64,000 bases of DNA. It comes from Neocallimastix lanati (nom. inval.) (Eukaryota; Neocallimastigomycota; Neocallimastigomycetes; Neocallimastigales; Neocallimastigaceae). The notes below the pieces were generated by a model, which saw nothing but the letters and a program-made list of their open reading frames with translations, was not told the DNA's origin and ran no database searches. Position 1 is the first letter of the stretch. Every line of letters starts with the position of its first letter. The position numbers and the translations under genes were made by a program. Shown one piece after another: positions 23,875 to 35,200 of this stretch. The stretch is taken from NCBI GenBank assembly GCA_016946835.1, contig JACVTC010000078.1, positions 532,501 through 596,500 on the forward strand, read 5' to 3'.

Positions 23875-24161
23875 TTAATTATTAAAGATAAATTTAATTT
23901 AATTTGCAGTTTATTTAACGTATATTATTTGTTGATTAATTTATATTAATAACTTTAATTTATAATAATTTATTGCTATAATATTTTATTTGCATATTAT
24001 TAAGATAAATTTATTTGAGTCTATTACTATGAATAATTTAGAGTTATTCTAAAACTAGACTAATTTATTGTATTAATTATTGTTTAATATTACCATTGAA
24101 TAACTAGGCTTATTCTAATATTAAACTAAAAAAAATTTTACTTACCACCGGGGCAACAAGA
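23476..24161 (-). other. Low-complexity leader of element C
   Basis: Long T runs (23620-23642, 23683-23728, 23838-23871) with AT-rich spacer between the primer site and module 2. No gene. Confidence 0.7.
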
Positions 24162-24174
24162 GGATTCTCCACCA
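24162..24174 (-). promoter_or_regulatory. tRNA primer binding site of element C
   Basis: Minus-strand TGGTGGAGAATCC begins one base after the 5' LTR and ends in the tRNA CCA complement. The same 13 bases occur in G (58482-58494) and I (62294-62306), and a variant in B, so one tRNA species with acceptor start GGAGAAU probably primes all of them. Confidence 0.85.
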
Positions 24175-24175
24175 T

Positions 24176-25215
24176 TGATTTATACCTAATATTCTTAATC
24201 TACAAAAATTAAATTTTGCAGAAGTGAATAAAAGGATAAATACTGAATAAAAATTGATTTAAGGAATTTAAAAAAAAATAAATATGTTTTATTATTAAAC
24301 ACAAAAATGTTTTATTAAAAAAATTTATTTTTATTTTAATATTAATCTTTATTTATTTAATAATTAATTTTGTTTAAATTAATAAAATAATTGTTAAAAC
24401 TAATAAAATAATAAAATGGAATATTTATTATTTATACTAATTTATTTTAAATTTTAATAATAAAATTGATTATTAATAACTAATAAAATATTTATAATAA
24501 TTTATTAACTAATTAATAATCATAAAAAATTGATTATTAAAAACTAATAAAATATCTATAATAATTTATTAAATAATTAATAATCATACTTTTTGATTAT
24601 TAAAACTAATAAAATATTTATAATAATTTATTAAATAATTAATAATAAAGAATAATTTATAAGAAATATTTACATGTTTTTATATTTTTCTTTGATTTTA
24701 AACTATTTACATTAAAAATAATAAAATTAATAAAAGAGAAATAAAGAATAATTTATTATTAAATTAAACAATATTTACAATTAAAATGTTGATAAAGATG
24801 AGTTTTAAAATGTTATTTTAATTACAATTTGTTTATAAAAGTTGAGTTATAAAATAAATAAAATAATCATTATTTTAAATAAAAGTAACTTAAAAAAATT
24901 ATTTAACTATTTTAATTTTAATTTTGCGTTGTTTATAAGTTTGTTTATTTGTTGTTTATAATTTATTAAATATGTTTATTATTTTGTTTATTTGTAGTCT
25001 TAGAAAAATATTATTTATTAATTTATTTTAGTTTTTAATTAAAATTATTAATGATTAATTAATTTATTATTATTTTATTTTAATTATCTTTATTTAATTA
25101 ATTTTTCTTAAATATGGATTTAATTTTTTTTTAGAATGGATTAATTTTTGGGTTAAGTTAGACAGAATTTGTTTTTTTATTATTTATTTTAATTTAATAA
25201 TTTTGTTATTTATCA
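24176..25215 (-). repeat. 5' LTR of element C
   Basis: 1,040 bases, the partner of 19221-20260; boundaries fixed by the TTAA duplication and primer site. Confidence 0.93.
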
Positions 25216-25779
25216 TTAAATTTAAAAAATATTATTTCTGGTATAGTTGTTAGTAACTAATACCATGAATCAAACTACTTAGGGTTCGATTCACATTTAT
25301 TATTATTTTATAGTTTTATTCTAAAAAATATCTAGAAGATTCTTTATAGTTCAAGAAATTACTAGAATTTCTTGATAATTCTTGTGTTTAATTAATTAAA
25401 ATTTATTCTATTAAATTCTTAATTCTATTGTTTTCTATTTTTTCTAAATTTTTCGATTTTTAAGAACTTTTTAGAAACTTTTATTTTTATTTTTTAATAA
25501 CTTTAACTTTTGAAAAAAAAATATAAATATGAGTAAAATTCTTATTAACAAATATTCTTTTCTTTGTGTTTTTTATTTTAATTTTGTTTAGTTAATAAAA
25601 CTTAATTTTTTAATAAAACTTTTTTTTAATATTAATACTATATCAACCCTTGCGGCTTATAGTATTATAATAAATATAATTAATAAAATAATTATAATAA
25701 AAGAAAAAAAATAAATAAAAAAAAAAATAATTTTTGTTTTTTTTGAGTGTTATTATATTTATTATAATATTTTGTTATA
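25216..25779 (+). repeat. 5' LTR of D, second part
   Basis: 564 bases from TTAAATTT to TGTTATA; matches 39455-40018. Contains a TATAAATA box at 25522-25529, a plausible promoter for the element transcript. Confidence 0.92.
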
Positions 25780-25790
25780 ATAAAAAACAC
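25779..25790 (+). promoter_or_regulatory. Putative self-primer binding site of element D
   Basis: AATAAAAAACAC at the LTR/interior junction is the exact complement of GTGTTTTTTATT inside the LTR at 25566-25577, about 40 bases after the TATA box. No tRNA-like CCA complement is present. Tf1-type chromoviruses prime reverse transcription with the 5' end of their own RNA; this arrangement fits, if transcription starts near 25566. Confidence 0.5.
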
Positions 25791-25844
25791 CCAAGATTTA
25801 GACGCCGTGCCTTGATATAACTACCCTTTTGTTTGGTTTGAAGC

Positions 25845-26190
25845 TTTCTTTTGGAATTAGTGTCTACTGCCTTTTTGTTTTCTTTTTGGACTTTATTTTT
25901 TGAATCTCTCGGATTTTCTGTTTCCTTTGTTTTTGGTTTCTGTTTGGCTACTTATCTTATTGGCTTCAGGTTTCCACTTTTGGTTAGATTCTTTCTGTTT
26001 GCCTTGGATTTCTTATTTTTGGTCTTGGTTTCTGTTTCCATTGGTTTCAGATTTCTTAGTTTTGGACTTGGTTTTTGTTTCCATTGGTTTCGGGTTTCTG
26101 ATTCTTGGTTTCTACTTTTGGACAAAATCTCTTCTTCTCTTAGTCTCTGATATCTTCTTTGGGTTCAGCCTTGCTTCTTGAATCTACTTT
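25845..26190 (+). repeat. Pyrimidine-rich degenerate repeats in the D leader
   Basis: Imperfect repeats of the type TTGGTTTCTGTTTCCATTGG. Frames of 93-99 codons exist here, Phe/Leu/Ser-rich and without a credible ATG start, so I treat them as repeat artefacts. Confidence 0.6.
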
Positions 26191-26375
26191 TTTTTCTTTA
26201 AAAAATAAAATTCTCGGTTTTTGGTACTAATAGCATACTCACAATTATACCAAAATCTATCTAGGCGAAAAAAAAAAAAAAAATTTTTTTTGATATAAAA
26301 AATTCTTTAAGAAGTTCTACAGTTCTTGAGACTTTTTAAAGAATATTACAGGTAAATATAATATTTAAATATACT

Positions 26376-26612
26376 AGGAGCGATTAGAGCTCATAAACAG
26401 AGTTTCGGCGGTTAGTAACTAGTTTCAGTAGGTTAGAAACTATAGCCGTTAATTATTCGAATATAAACGGGCTTCAAAACCCTAGGGCGTGAAGAGCGTG
26501 TGGATTAAACGAAAGCCACATCCTACCAACCAACTTCAACAGTTCGGTGGTTGCTCTATTCGAATAAGCTCTGGCGAATAAGGAACTATAGTCACCGAAG
26601 GCTATAGGTTGG
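26376..26612 (+). ncRNA. Leader RNA module 1 (shared with element B)
   Basis: About 237 nt. It starts AGGAGCGATTAGAGCTCATA and contains a hairpin TAGTTTC/GAAACTA with loop AGTAGGTTA (26427-26435) and a long-range stem TTATTCGAAT/ATTCGAATAA (26453-26462 with 26558-26567). It ends in CTGGCGAATAAGGA and a hairpin CTATAG/CTATAG closing loop TCACCGAAGG (26592-26601). Element B has the same loops in the same order with differently sequenced but still complementary stems (38141-38374). The RNA is in the 5' untranslated leader of gag-pol. Role unknown: packaging, dimerisation or internal initiation are possible. Confidence 0.75.
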
Positions 26613-26979
26613 TCGTGAAGGTAAAGCGACTTTAAAATATATAGTTTATAATTTTTTATTTTGAGGTCTAGTATATACCTCTAGTTAGTAACTCTTGCCG
26701 GTTTTTTATTTTGTTGTAAGGCATAAAAGAGTGAAATTTAGTCTAGTTATTATATTTACCAAATTAAATTAAAAAAAAAAAAAAAAAAAATTTAAATCAG
26801 CAATTAAACTAAACGCCTAGAAAAATAATAATTTATAATTCTTTATCATTACAATTTTCATTCGGGAGCACTAATAAAAAAAAAAAAAAAAAAAATAATA
26901 ATAATAATAATAGTGATAATATTAAATAAATCTTCCTATTGCAATTCTTAAACTTGTTTATAATTTAATAATTCTTTCA

Positions 26980-29900
26980 ATGTCTTCTTCATCAAACGAT
27001 TTTCATTTTAATGGCGATTCAGCTAAGCTCAAGGGATTTTTAGCTTATGTTGGGTTAGCCATTGCACTTCGTCCTGAATATTTCACCAATGATCCGTTAA
27101 AAGTAGCTTATACCATCACTTTGTTAAGAGATGAAGCTATGGATTGGGCTGCAGACTTGATGAATGAAAATAACCCAGTCCTTGACGATTTTAACGCTTT
27201 CATTGAACTTATGAAGGATAGATTCAGTGACGTAGATGCAGTTTTTAATTGTAATCAAGCTCTTATGCATATTAAGCAAAAAGCATATGGTAAAGTCACT
27301 GATTACAATAATGAATTCCGTAGGCTTTCGGAAAAAACGGACTGGAATGAATTTGCCTTAATGGATGTTTATATTGAAGGATTGCTACCAAGACTTCAAG
27401 AAAGAGTAATTAGTTTGTTCCCTCCTCCTGCCAAATTAAGTGAACTAATGCGAATTACCAATCGTATAGATCATCAAATGACTCGATTCGCAACGATCAA
27501 CAATTACAATTCTAGAAATAACAGTAATAATAATAATAATTCTCGTAATAATAGGAAGTATTATAGATTTAACTCTAGTAATAATAGAAACGCCAATTCT
27601 AATTCTTTTTTCAAATCAAATAATGACTCAAATTACTCTCATTTATCCCCTGAAGAAAGAGCAAGAAGAATTAAAGAAGGGCTTTGTCTATATTGTGGAC
27701 AATCAGGCCATAAGTTAATAAATTGTCCAAAGCGAGCAAATAAACCTGGCTCCTCCCATATGGCTAGATCTAATTCTTCTAAGAAATTTAATAAAGATTG
27801 TATTATTAAGTGTTCCTTTAACTACAAAAATAAATGGATTAAAGCTAAGGCTCTTATAGATTCCGGCTCCGACTTGAATCTTATGGATAGTAATTTTGCT
27901 AAAATTAATAATTTTAAGCTTGTACATGATAATTTAGAAGCTGATAACATTACTGGTATTGGTGGTGGCAAAGACGTTGTTGGTAAAACTATACCAATAT
28001 TATTTAAAGTTAGTAATCTTCAGGTCTTAACAGAATTTTTTGTTATTGATTTGAACGACAAATTTGAGTGCTTAATTGGTTCTAGATTTCTTAAAGAAAA
28101 TAAATCATCAATTGATTTCAACAATAATATTTTAAGCTTTTGCAATAGTAATAACAATGCGTCAGATTCTTCCTTTGTTGAATCAATACCTTCAACCTCG
28201 GTTAACTCTACTTCACTTTCTCTTACTTCTAATACTTCCGACTCTATCTCTTCGAAACCAGCCTATTCCAGTTCATGCACCCCTAATAATTCTTTGTTTG
28301 ATAATTCTTCTATATCTCCTTCAGTGTTGAAGAATTCAATTGCCTCTTCCCCAAACATGGATACTCCAAATAAAACACTTCCCGCCATTTATCTAGAATT
28401 CTCTGATGTATTTAGTGAAGAAGAAGCTAAAATCTTACCTCCTCATTCTAGTTTTGATTGTGCTATTGACCTTAAACCTAATACTAAGTTATATTATAGT
28501 GCAATTTATCCCCTTACAATTCCCGAAGAAATAGCTTTAGAAAAAATTATTAAAGACTATTTAAAATACGGTTTTATTGTTAGGTCAAAATCAGAAGCTG
28601 GTCATCCAATTTTATTTGCTCCAAAAGATAATGGTGAGTTACGTATGTGTATTGATCTTAGGAAACTTAATGAAATCACCATTAGAGATAGTTATCCTAT
28701 GCCTTTAACAACTGTTATTTTTAATAAAGCTCCTGGTCATAAGTATTACTCAAAGCTTGATTTAAAATCTGCTTACTTCCAAATTCGTATCAGGTCTGGA
28801 GATGAATACAAAACAGCTTTTGTATGTAGCTTAGGACACTTTGAATTTAGAGTTATGCCTTTCGGTTTCAAGAATGCACCTGCCTGTTTTCAAAGAATGA
28901 TTGATACTGCATTAAGTGACTATTTAGGTAAATTTTGTTATGCCTATATTGATGATATTATCATTTTTTCTGATGATCTTTCTGAACATCATTTACACGT
29001 TAAAAAAGTACTATTACAACTTAGGAAATTTCATTTACATGTTAACCTTGAAAAATGTGAGTTTGATAAGTTCGAAGTTAAATTTTTAGGATATTATGTA
29101 TCTTCAGATGGTCTTAAGATGGATATTAAGAAAGTCTCAGCTATTTTAGATTGGCCTGCTCCAACTACAGTTAAAGAAGTTCAATCGTTTCTTGGCCTAG
29201 CCAATTTCTACAGACGCTTTATAAAAAATTTTGCTAAAATTGCTTATCCTCTTAATAAACTTACAAGAAAAAATGTTCCTTTTGTTTGGTCAAAAGATGC
29301 TAATGACTCCTTTGAACTTCTTAAACGTTCTTTTACTTCTGCTCCCATCCTTATTCCTGCTGATCCTAATTCTCAATTTTTTGTTGAAACGGATGCAAGT
29401 AATTTTGCGCTTGGATGTATTTTATCCCAAGTTAGCTCTAAAGATAATAAGCTTCATCCAATTGCTTTCTATTCTAGAGCTTTTACCTCTGCTGAATGCA
29501 ATTATCCAATTTATGATAAAGAGTTACTTGCTATTAAGACTGCTTTTGAAACTTGGAGGTACTATTTAGAAGGTGCTAAGAATACTATTAAAGTTCTTAC
29601 TGATCATAGAAATCTACTCTACTTTAAGAAACCAGAACAGCTTTCACAACGTTTAATTAGATGGTCAATGTTCTTTACTCGATTTGACTTTCAAATTGAG
29701 TATCGTCCAGGTTCTCGCGGTGGTAAGCCAGATGCTTTATCTCGCCGTCCTGATTATGATAATCATGAACCTGCTAAACCTTACCAAGTACTTAAACCGG
29801 AAAATTTTTGTTTTACTTCAAGGATCTCTATTGAATCAAATCTACAAGATGAAATTAAAAAGTGTTACTCCAAGGATCCTTTCTTTAATAATGTTAAGAT

Positions 29901-31308
29901 ATATTTTGAAAAGCCTTCTGCTAATGAGAAACCCATTGCTTCGGTTGATCTCCTTTCGTTCTCCAATGGTATTCTTTTATATGACAATCTTATTTATATT
30001 CCTGAATGCCTTAGATTTAAAATTCTTTGTTCTTGTCATGATTCTCCTACTGCTGGCCACTTTGGCATAAATAAAACCTCTGACTTAGTTTCTAGAAATT
30101 ATTGGTGGCCTGGTATGCATAAGGATATTAAAAAATATATTCGTACTTGTAATGTGTGCTGCGCTTCAAAAGCTCCTCGTCATAAACCTTACGGTTTACT
30201 TAAATCTTTACCCATTGGCAATAATCCTTGGGAATCAATTTCAATGGATTTTATAACAGATCTTCCCTCTTCCAATGGTATGTCTTGTATTCTTGTCGTA
30301 GTTGATCGCTTTACGAAGATGGCTCATTTTGTTCCCTTTAAATCAGTTCCCTCTGCTGAGGATTGTGCTGAACAATTTCTTAATTCTATTTTCAAACTTC
30401 ATGGTCTGCCAAAGGATATTGTGTCGGATAGAGGTACTCAGTTTACTTCTAAATTTTGGAATAGATTATTTAATTTACTTCATGTTGATCTTTGTTTATC
30501 ATCTGCTCATCATCAGCAAACTAATGGTCAAACGGAGAGGGTAAACGCAATACTTGAACAATACTTAAGATGTTATGTTAATTATCAACAAAATAATTGG
30601 ATAGAATATTTATCTCTTGCAGAATTTGCTTACAATAACACAATACAAGAATCTGCAAATGCTACTCCTTTCTTTCTTAATTATGGGTTCAATCCTAAAT
30701 TTGATCCTTCTACTCCAGATGTTTCTATTGTCCCTCGTGCTGAAATTATTGCTAAAGACTTAAAAGAATTAAGAAATGTACTTAAAGAAAATCTTCAAAG
30801 TGCAGTTAATTTTCAAAAAAAATATTATGATGATAAACATATGTCTCCGCCTGAGTTTAAAGTTGGCTCAAAAGTTTGGCTGTTAAGAAATGATTTAATA
30901 AATAATAAAAAAGGTAAACTTGCTCCTAAGAAATCTGGTCCATTTACTATTTTAAAGAAAATTTCAGATGTAAGTTATAAATTAAAGTTACCAAACTCTT
31001 TTAGGGTCTTTCCAGTTTTCCACGTTTCACTTCTTGAGCCAGCCTATGAAAATGAATTTACAGAAAGAAATATCCCAACTCCAAAACCTATTATACTTAA
31101 TGGAGAAAAAGAATATGAAGTTGAATCTATTCTTGATTCAAAGAAATTTCATAACAAAATTAAATATTTAATTCATTGGAAAGGTTATGATGATTCTGAA
31201 AACTCATGGGAACCTTTTGAGAATCTTCATTGCAATAAACTTCTTGCCGAATTCCACAAGAAGTTTCCAAATAAACCAAAACCTAAGACGTCTGGAATCC
31301 GTCTCTAA
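26980..31308 (+). CDS. gag-pol: Element D Gag-Pol polyprotein with chromodomain
   Basis: One uninterrupted frame of 1,442 residues, no frameshift needed. Order: retrotransposon Gag (about 20-165, with A-M-D-W-A); zinc knuckle CLYC...GH...C (236-249); aspartic protease LIDSGSDLN (about 292); RT with MCIDLRKLN, KLDLKSAYFQI and catalytic YIDD (about 655); RNase H with ETDAS, Y-D-K-E-L-L and T-D-H-R-N-L; integrase zinc domain H-x6-H ... C-x2-C (about 1020-1055); integrase core with Asp at MDF, Asp at DRGTQF and Glu at TERV. A C-terminal chromodomain follows (about 1378-1435: E-Y-E-V-E-S-I-L, W-K-G-Y, S-W-E-P-F-E-N-L). Chromodomains steer integration to marked nucleosomes in this clade. All catalytic residues I looked for are present, so the ORF may be active, but both LTRs are interrupted. 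Confidence 0.95.
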   Translation: MSSSSNDFHFNGDSAKLKGFLAYVGLAIALRPEYFTNDPLKVAYTITLLRDEAMDWAADLMNENNPVLDDFNAFIELMKDRFSDVDAVFNCNQALMHIKQKAYGKVTDYNNEFRRLSEKTDWNEFALMDVYIEGLLPRLQERVISLFPPPAKLSELMRITNRIDHQMTRFATINNYNSRNNSNNNNNSRNNRKYYRFNSSNNRNANSNSFFKSNNDSNYSHLSPEERARRIKEGLCLYCGQSGHKLINCPKRANKPGSSHMARSNSSKKFNKDCIIKCSFNYKNKWIKAKALIDSGSDLNLMDSNFAKINNFKLVHDNLEADNITGIGGGKDVVGKTIPILFKVSNLQVLTEFFVIDLNDKFECLIGSRFLKENKSSIDFNNNILSFCNSNNNASDSSFVESIPSTSVNSTSLSLTSNTSDSISSKPAYSSSCTPNNSLFDNSSISPSVLKNSIASSPNMDTPNKTLPAIYLEFSDVFSEEEAKILPPHSSFDCAIDLKPNTKLYYSAIYPLTIPEEIALEKIIKDYLKYGFIVRSKSEAGHPILFAPKDNGELRMCIDLRKLNEITIRDSYPMPLTTVIFNKAPGHKYYSKLDLKSAYFQIRIRSGDEYKTAFVCSLGHFEFRVMPFGFKNAPACFQRMIDTALSDYLGKFCYAYIDDIIIFSDDLSEHHLHVKKVLLQLRKFHLHVNLEKCEFDKFEVKFLGYYVSSDGLKMDIKKVSAILDWPAPTTVKEVQSFLGLANFYRRFIKNFAKIAYPLNKLTRKNVPFVWSKDANDSFELLKRSFTSAPILIPADPNSQFFVETDASNFALGCILSQVSSKDNKLHPIAFYSRAFTSAECNYPIYDKELLAIKTAFETWRYYLEGAKNTIKVLTDHRNLLYFKKPEQLSQRLIRWSMFFTRFDFQIEYRPGSRGGKPDALSRRPDYDNHEPAKPYQVLKPENFCFTSRISIESNLQDEIKKCYSKDPFFNNVKIYFEKPSANEKPIASVDLLSFSNGILLYDNLIYIPECLRFKILCSCHDSPTAGHFGINKTSDLVSRNYWWPGMHKDIKKYIRTCNVCCASKAPRHKPYGLLKSLPIGNNPWESISMDFITDLPSSNGMSCILVVVDRFTKMAHFVPFKSVPSAEDCAEQFLNSIFKLHGLPKDIVSDRGTQFTSKFWNRLFNLLHVDLCLSSAHHQQTNGQTERVNAILEQYLRCYVNYQQNNWIEYLSLAEFAYNNTIQESANATPFFLNYGFNPKFDPSTPDVSIVPRAEIIAKDLKELRNVLKENLQSAVNFQKKYYDDKHMSPPEFKVGSKVWLLRNDLINNKKGKLAPKKSGPFTILKKISDVSYKLKLPNSFRVFPVFHVSLLEPAYENEFTERNIPTPKPIILNGEKEYEVESILDSKKFHNKIKYLIHWKGYDDSENSWEPFENLHCNKLLAEFHKKFPNKPKPKTSGIRL

Positions 31309-31317
31309 GGGAGAGAG
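31307..31317 (+). promoter_or_regulatory. Polypurine tract of element D
   Basis: AAGGGAGAGAG lies one base before the 3' LTR (TATAACAG at 31319) and overlaps the gag-pol stop. Confidence 0.8.
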
Positions 31318-31318
31318 T

Positions 31319-31402
31319 TATAACAGAATCAATAATTACAATTATTTTATTATTTTAATATTTAGTATTATTTTTCAATAAAGTTTTAAAACAAATAATT
31401 AA
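31319..31402 (+). repeat. 3' LTR of D, first part
   Basis: 84 bases equal to 19137-19220. Interrupted by element B at the same base as the 5' LTR is interrupted by element C. Confidence 0.92.
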
Positions 31403-31727
31403 TGTTAAGGTTTTAGAGAATTAAATAAAAATAAAGTAAGGAAACACAAATTTTATTTATTTATTTATTATTTTTATTTATAAATTTATTTGATTTTATT
31501 TGATTTTATTTTATTTTATTTGATGATATTTAAAAATTAGTAGCAAAATTTACAACTATTTATACTTTTTTTTTCAAGGCATAAAAGTTGTTCTTGCCAC
31601 TAAATTACATTTTATTATTATTTTTCTTTTTATATATAAAAACTATTAAATTTAAATTGATTTTTATAATCAATTATATAAAATTTAATTATAACAATAT
31701 AAATAAAATACATTTATAATATTAATA

Positions 31728-31777
<50 letters not shown>

Positions 31778-32265
31778 CTATCTAAAATATTACTAATAAG
31801 AATTTATTTAATTGGCTAAAATTTTTATTACAATCTGTTAAAATATTCAAATAAAAATAAAAATACTATTCTAATATAAAGGTTTTTAATAAAATAAAAT
31901 ATTTTTCAATATAAAATAAAACATTTCGATATAAAATTTTATAATAAAAGTTAAAATATAATATATAAATTTTTAATTATCAATATATAAAAATATTATT
32001 AATACAAATTTTCATTATTAATATAAAAATAAAAAAAATAAGATTTATTATTAATATTGTTAATATAAGTTTTAAATATATAAAAATATTACTATTAATA
32101 TAAGATTTAATATAAAAATTATAAAGTTTAATATAATTTTTGATCTAATTTTTAATCTTTGAATTTAAAAATTTATTAAAGTACAAAAATAATAATGTAC
32201 ACATAATGTATTAGAAATAAATCGTAGATTTAATTAAGAATGCATTATTTAGTACATTCTTATCA
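31403..32265 (-). repeat. 3' LTR of element B
   Basis: 863 bases; includes a T run of about 41 at 31732-31772 that is one base shorter in the other copy. Confidence 0.93.
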
Positions 32266-32283
32266 AGATGCCCCGACGAAGAC

Positions 32284-35200
32284 TCAAGCTTCTCTGTAAG
32301 CGGAGTTAAACTTTACTAAATTTTTAAAATGAACATTCCTATCGAGTTGTTTCCCAGTTTTCTGATCGATTAAGGTTGCCGTGTTGAATTGAATTTTTAA
32401 AATTTTAAATGGTCCATTGTAATATGGTTCTAGCTTAGTGCGGCTAAAGTTTCTAACAAGAACAAGATCACCAGCTTTTAATTCTTTTCCTTTTTTCATA
32501 CTTATTTGTTCTTCTCGTCTTGTTGCCCAATACTTGTTAGCATTCTTCACATTTTCGCATGCTTCTCTAGTCCATTGATAATGACGAACAAATTTTTCCA
32601 TTAAAATTTCATCATACGATTTACCTGCATTTTCAATTGTTCTTATGGCTATATCATAAGGCTGTTGGTCTTCTCTTCCATATACTAATTCAAAACTAGA
32701 ATGTCCGGTAGCTGTGTTTTTGGTAGTTCGAAGTGCCCATAAAGCAGAAGGTAAAACTTCATCCCAATCTTGATTTTTCCTTCCTAATAAACGAAGTAAT
32801 TTTCCAATTTCTTTATTTCGGTTTTCAGTGAGACCATTGGATTCAGGGTGATAGGTAGCTATGAATTTTACATAAACATCATAAAGATCAAGAAAGATTT
32901 TAGTCATATCAGAAGTGAATTGGACTCCATTATCTGTAGTAATAACTTGAGGTACACCATGTCTTGCAAAAACGTTTATTAAAAATTTAATTATATCAGA
33001 GGAAGTTATGTTTTCAGTGGGTTCGGCTTCAACCCATTTGGTAAAGTAATCAACAGTTACTATAATATATTGATTATTATTTCTTGTTTTTGGTAACGGT
33101 CCTATAATATCTAATCCTAAATGCACAAAGGGACCCTCCACTTTAGTTGGATGGTTTTCGGTTGGTTCTGGATATGGTTGAGGACGATTTAATTGGCATT
33201 TTTCACAATTACTAACAATTCTTTTGATATCTTTAATCATATGATTCCAATAAAAGTTTTTCTTAAGTCTTTGATATGTTTTGTAATATCCTTCGTGGCC
33301 AATATTATGAGCTTCTAAAATTAATTTAAACCTTTCATTTTCGTCCGTTATTAATTTTCTATAATTTCCATTGTCGATAAAGTAATCTTCACCATCAATA
33401 ACAGTAAACTTTTCATTAATAAATTCCTTTATAACCTTAGATAATAATTCTTCATTATTTCCATTAGTAATTTTTGTTAATAATATCTTTCTCTCTTCCT
33501 TACTTTTCATTCTTGAAAGAGCATCAGCTAACACATTCTTTTTGCCTGATTCATATTTTATATTAATTCCGAGCATACTAGCGGTTAGACACCATCTTGT
33601 TTGCCTTGCATTCAAAGGTTCTTTATTCTTAAATAAACCAACTAATGGTTTATGATCTGTGTAAATAGTTGTAGGTAATGGATTTCCTTCAATATAAGAT
33701 TTAAATTTAGTCATACAGTAAAACAAAGCGGTTCCTTCTAAATCGGTAATACCATAATTCTTTTCAGCTTTCTTTAAACTTCTACTTATAAAGTGTATTG
33801 GATGCTCCTTACCGGTTTCTTCTTCTTTTTGTAAAAGAACTCCACCAATTCCATTATACGAAGCATCAGTTCTAATGATAAAAGGTTTGTCAAATGACGG
33901 AAATTTTAGAATAGGTGCATTGATTAATTTTTCTTTTAGGAGTTCAAAGCTTTCTTGTTGTTCTTTATTCCATTCATATTTGGTATTCTTTTTCAATAAT
34001 TTACATAAAGGTGAGGTAATTTGAGCATATTTAGGAATAAAATCACGATAATATCCCACTGCTCCTAAAAATGATCTTAATTCATGAAGTGATGAAGGGG
34101 CTTCCCACTTCTTAATAGCTGTTATCTTACTTTCCATGGGACTTAATCCTTTAGTAGTAAGTTTGTGACCTAATACATCAACTTCAGTTTGAAGAAAATG
34201 GCACTTTTCAATATTAATTTTTAACTTGTTTTCTTTAAATACTTCTAATACTTGTTTAATATGAATTAAATGTTCTTCGATACTTTTTGAATAGATCAAA
34301 ACATCATCAATAAATACATAAACAAATTCACCAATAAAAGGGAATAAAATTTTATTCATTTCTCTTTGGAAGGTTGAGGGAGCTCCAGTAAGTCCAAAAG
34401 GCATAACCTTAAATTGATAATTTCCAAACTTAGTAGTGAAAGTGGTTACTTCAACGCTTTCTTCATCCATTAAGATTTGGTGAAAACCAGAAAATAAATC
34501 AAGAGTTGTAAATATTTTAGATCCTCCGAGACTATCAAAAATTTCATCTATATATGGAACTGAATAAGAATCTTTTTCTGTCATATCATTGACTTTTCGG
34601 TAGTCAATGCACAAGCGCCACTTTCCATTGTGTTTTAGAATGAGTACTACTGGAGATGACCATTCTGAACAGGATGGTTCTATCAATCCTTTCTTAATAA
34701 GCTTTGTAAGTTCTTCTTTTAAGATATCTGATTTTAATTTAGTTAACCTATAACTTCTTAATTTTACTGGCTTTGCATTTGCTTTCAAACGGATCTTATG
34801 TGGTGAAAGTTTAGAAGGAGTTAGTTCTTCTGTTGAAGTGGCAACTATGTCAATCATTTCTTTGAGAATTTTAATAATTTGTTCTTTATAATCTTTATTT
34901 AAGGTACTTAAAAATTCATCACTCTCAATAAATTCCATTGGAGTTAATTCCTTTATAATTTCCTTTTCATTATTCGTTTCTTTAACTTTTCTAATAGTGC
35001 AAATTATACTTTCTTCATCATAATATTGATTATTTATTTTAGCTATTTCTTCGTATTCACTTTCTGACAAAAGTTTACATAGACTGTTTAAGGTTGGATG
35101 AATAAATAAACAATGATCGATTTGAGTTTTAAAGTTTATTAACATATCATAAAATGAGTCTTCTTTCTCAATAATTCTAAAGTCCGCATTAAATTCATAA

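Larger units (their letters stand above)
19221..25215 (-). mobile_element. Ty3/gypsy element C, non-autonomous deletion derivative
   Basis: Two 1,040-base LTRs (19221-20260 and 24176-25215), apparently identical, with TGAT...ATCA ends. The 4-base target duplication TTAA is at 19217-19220 and 25216-25219. The minus-strand interior has gag, protease and remnants of RNase H and the integrase C-terminus; RT and the integrase core are gone. Identical LTRs imply recent movement, which must have used enzymes from another element. Confidence 0.93.

Noticed and set aside
25851-26181. Two overlapping frames of 99 and 93 codons in the leader of D, hydrophobic
   Set aside because: Both arise from pyrimidine-rich imperfect repeats, lack a real ATG start and overlap each other in different frames.
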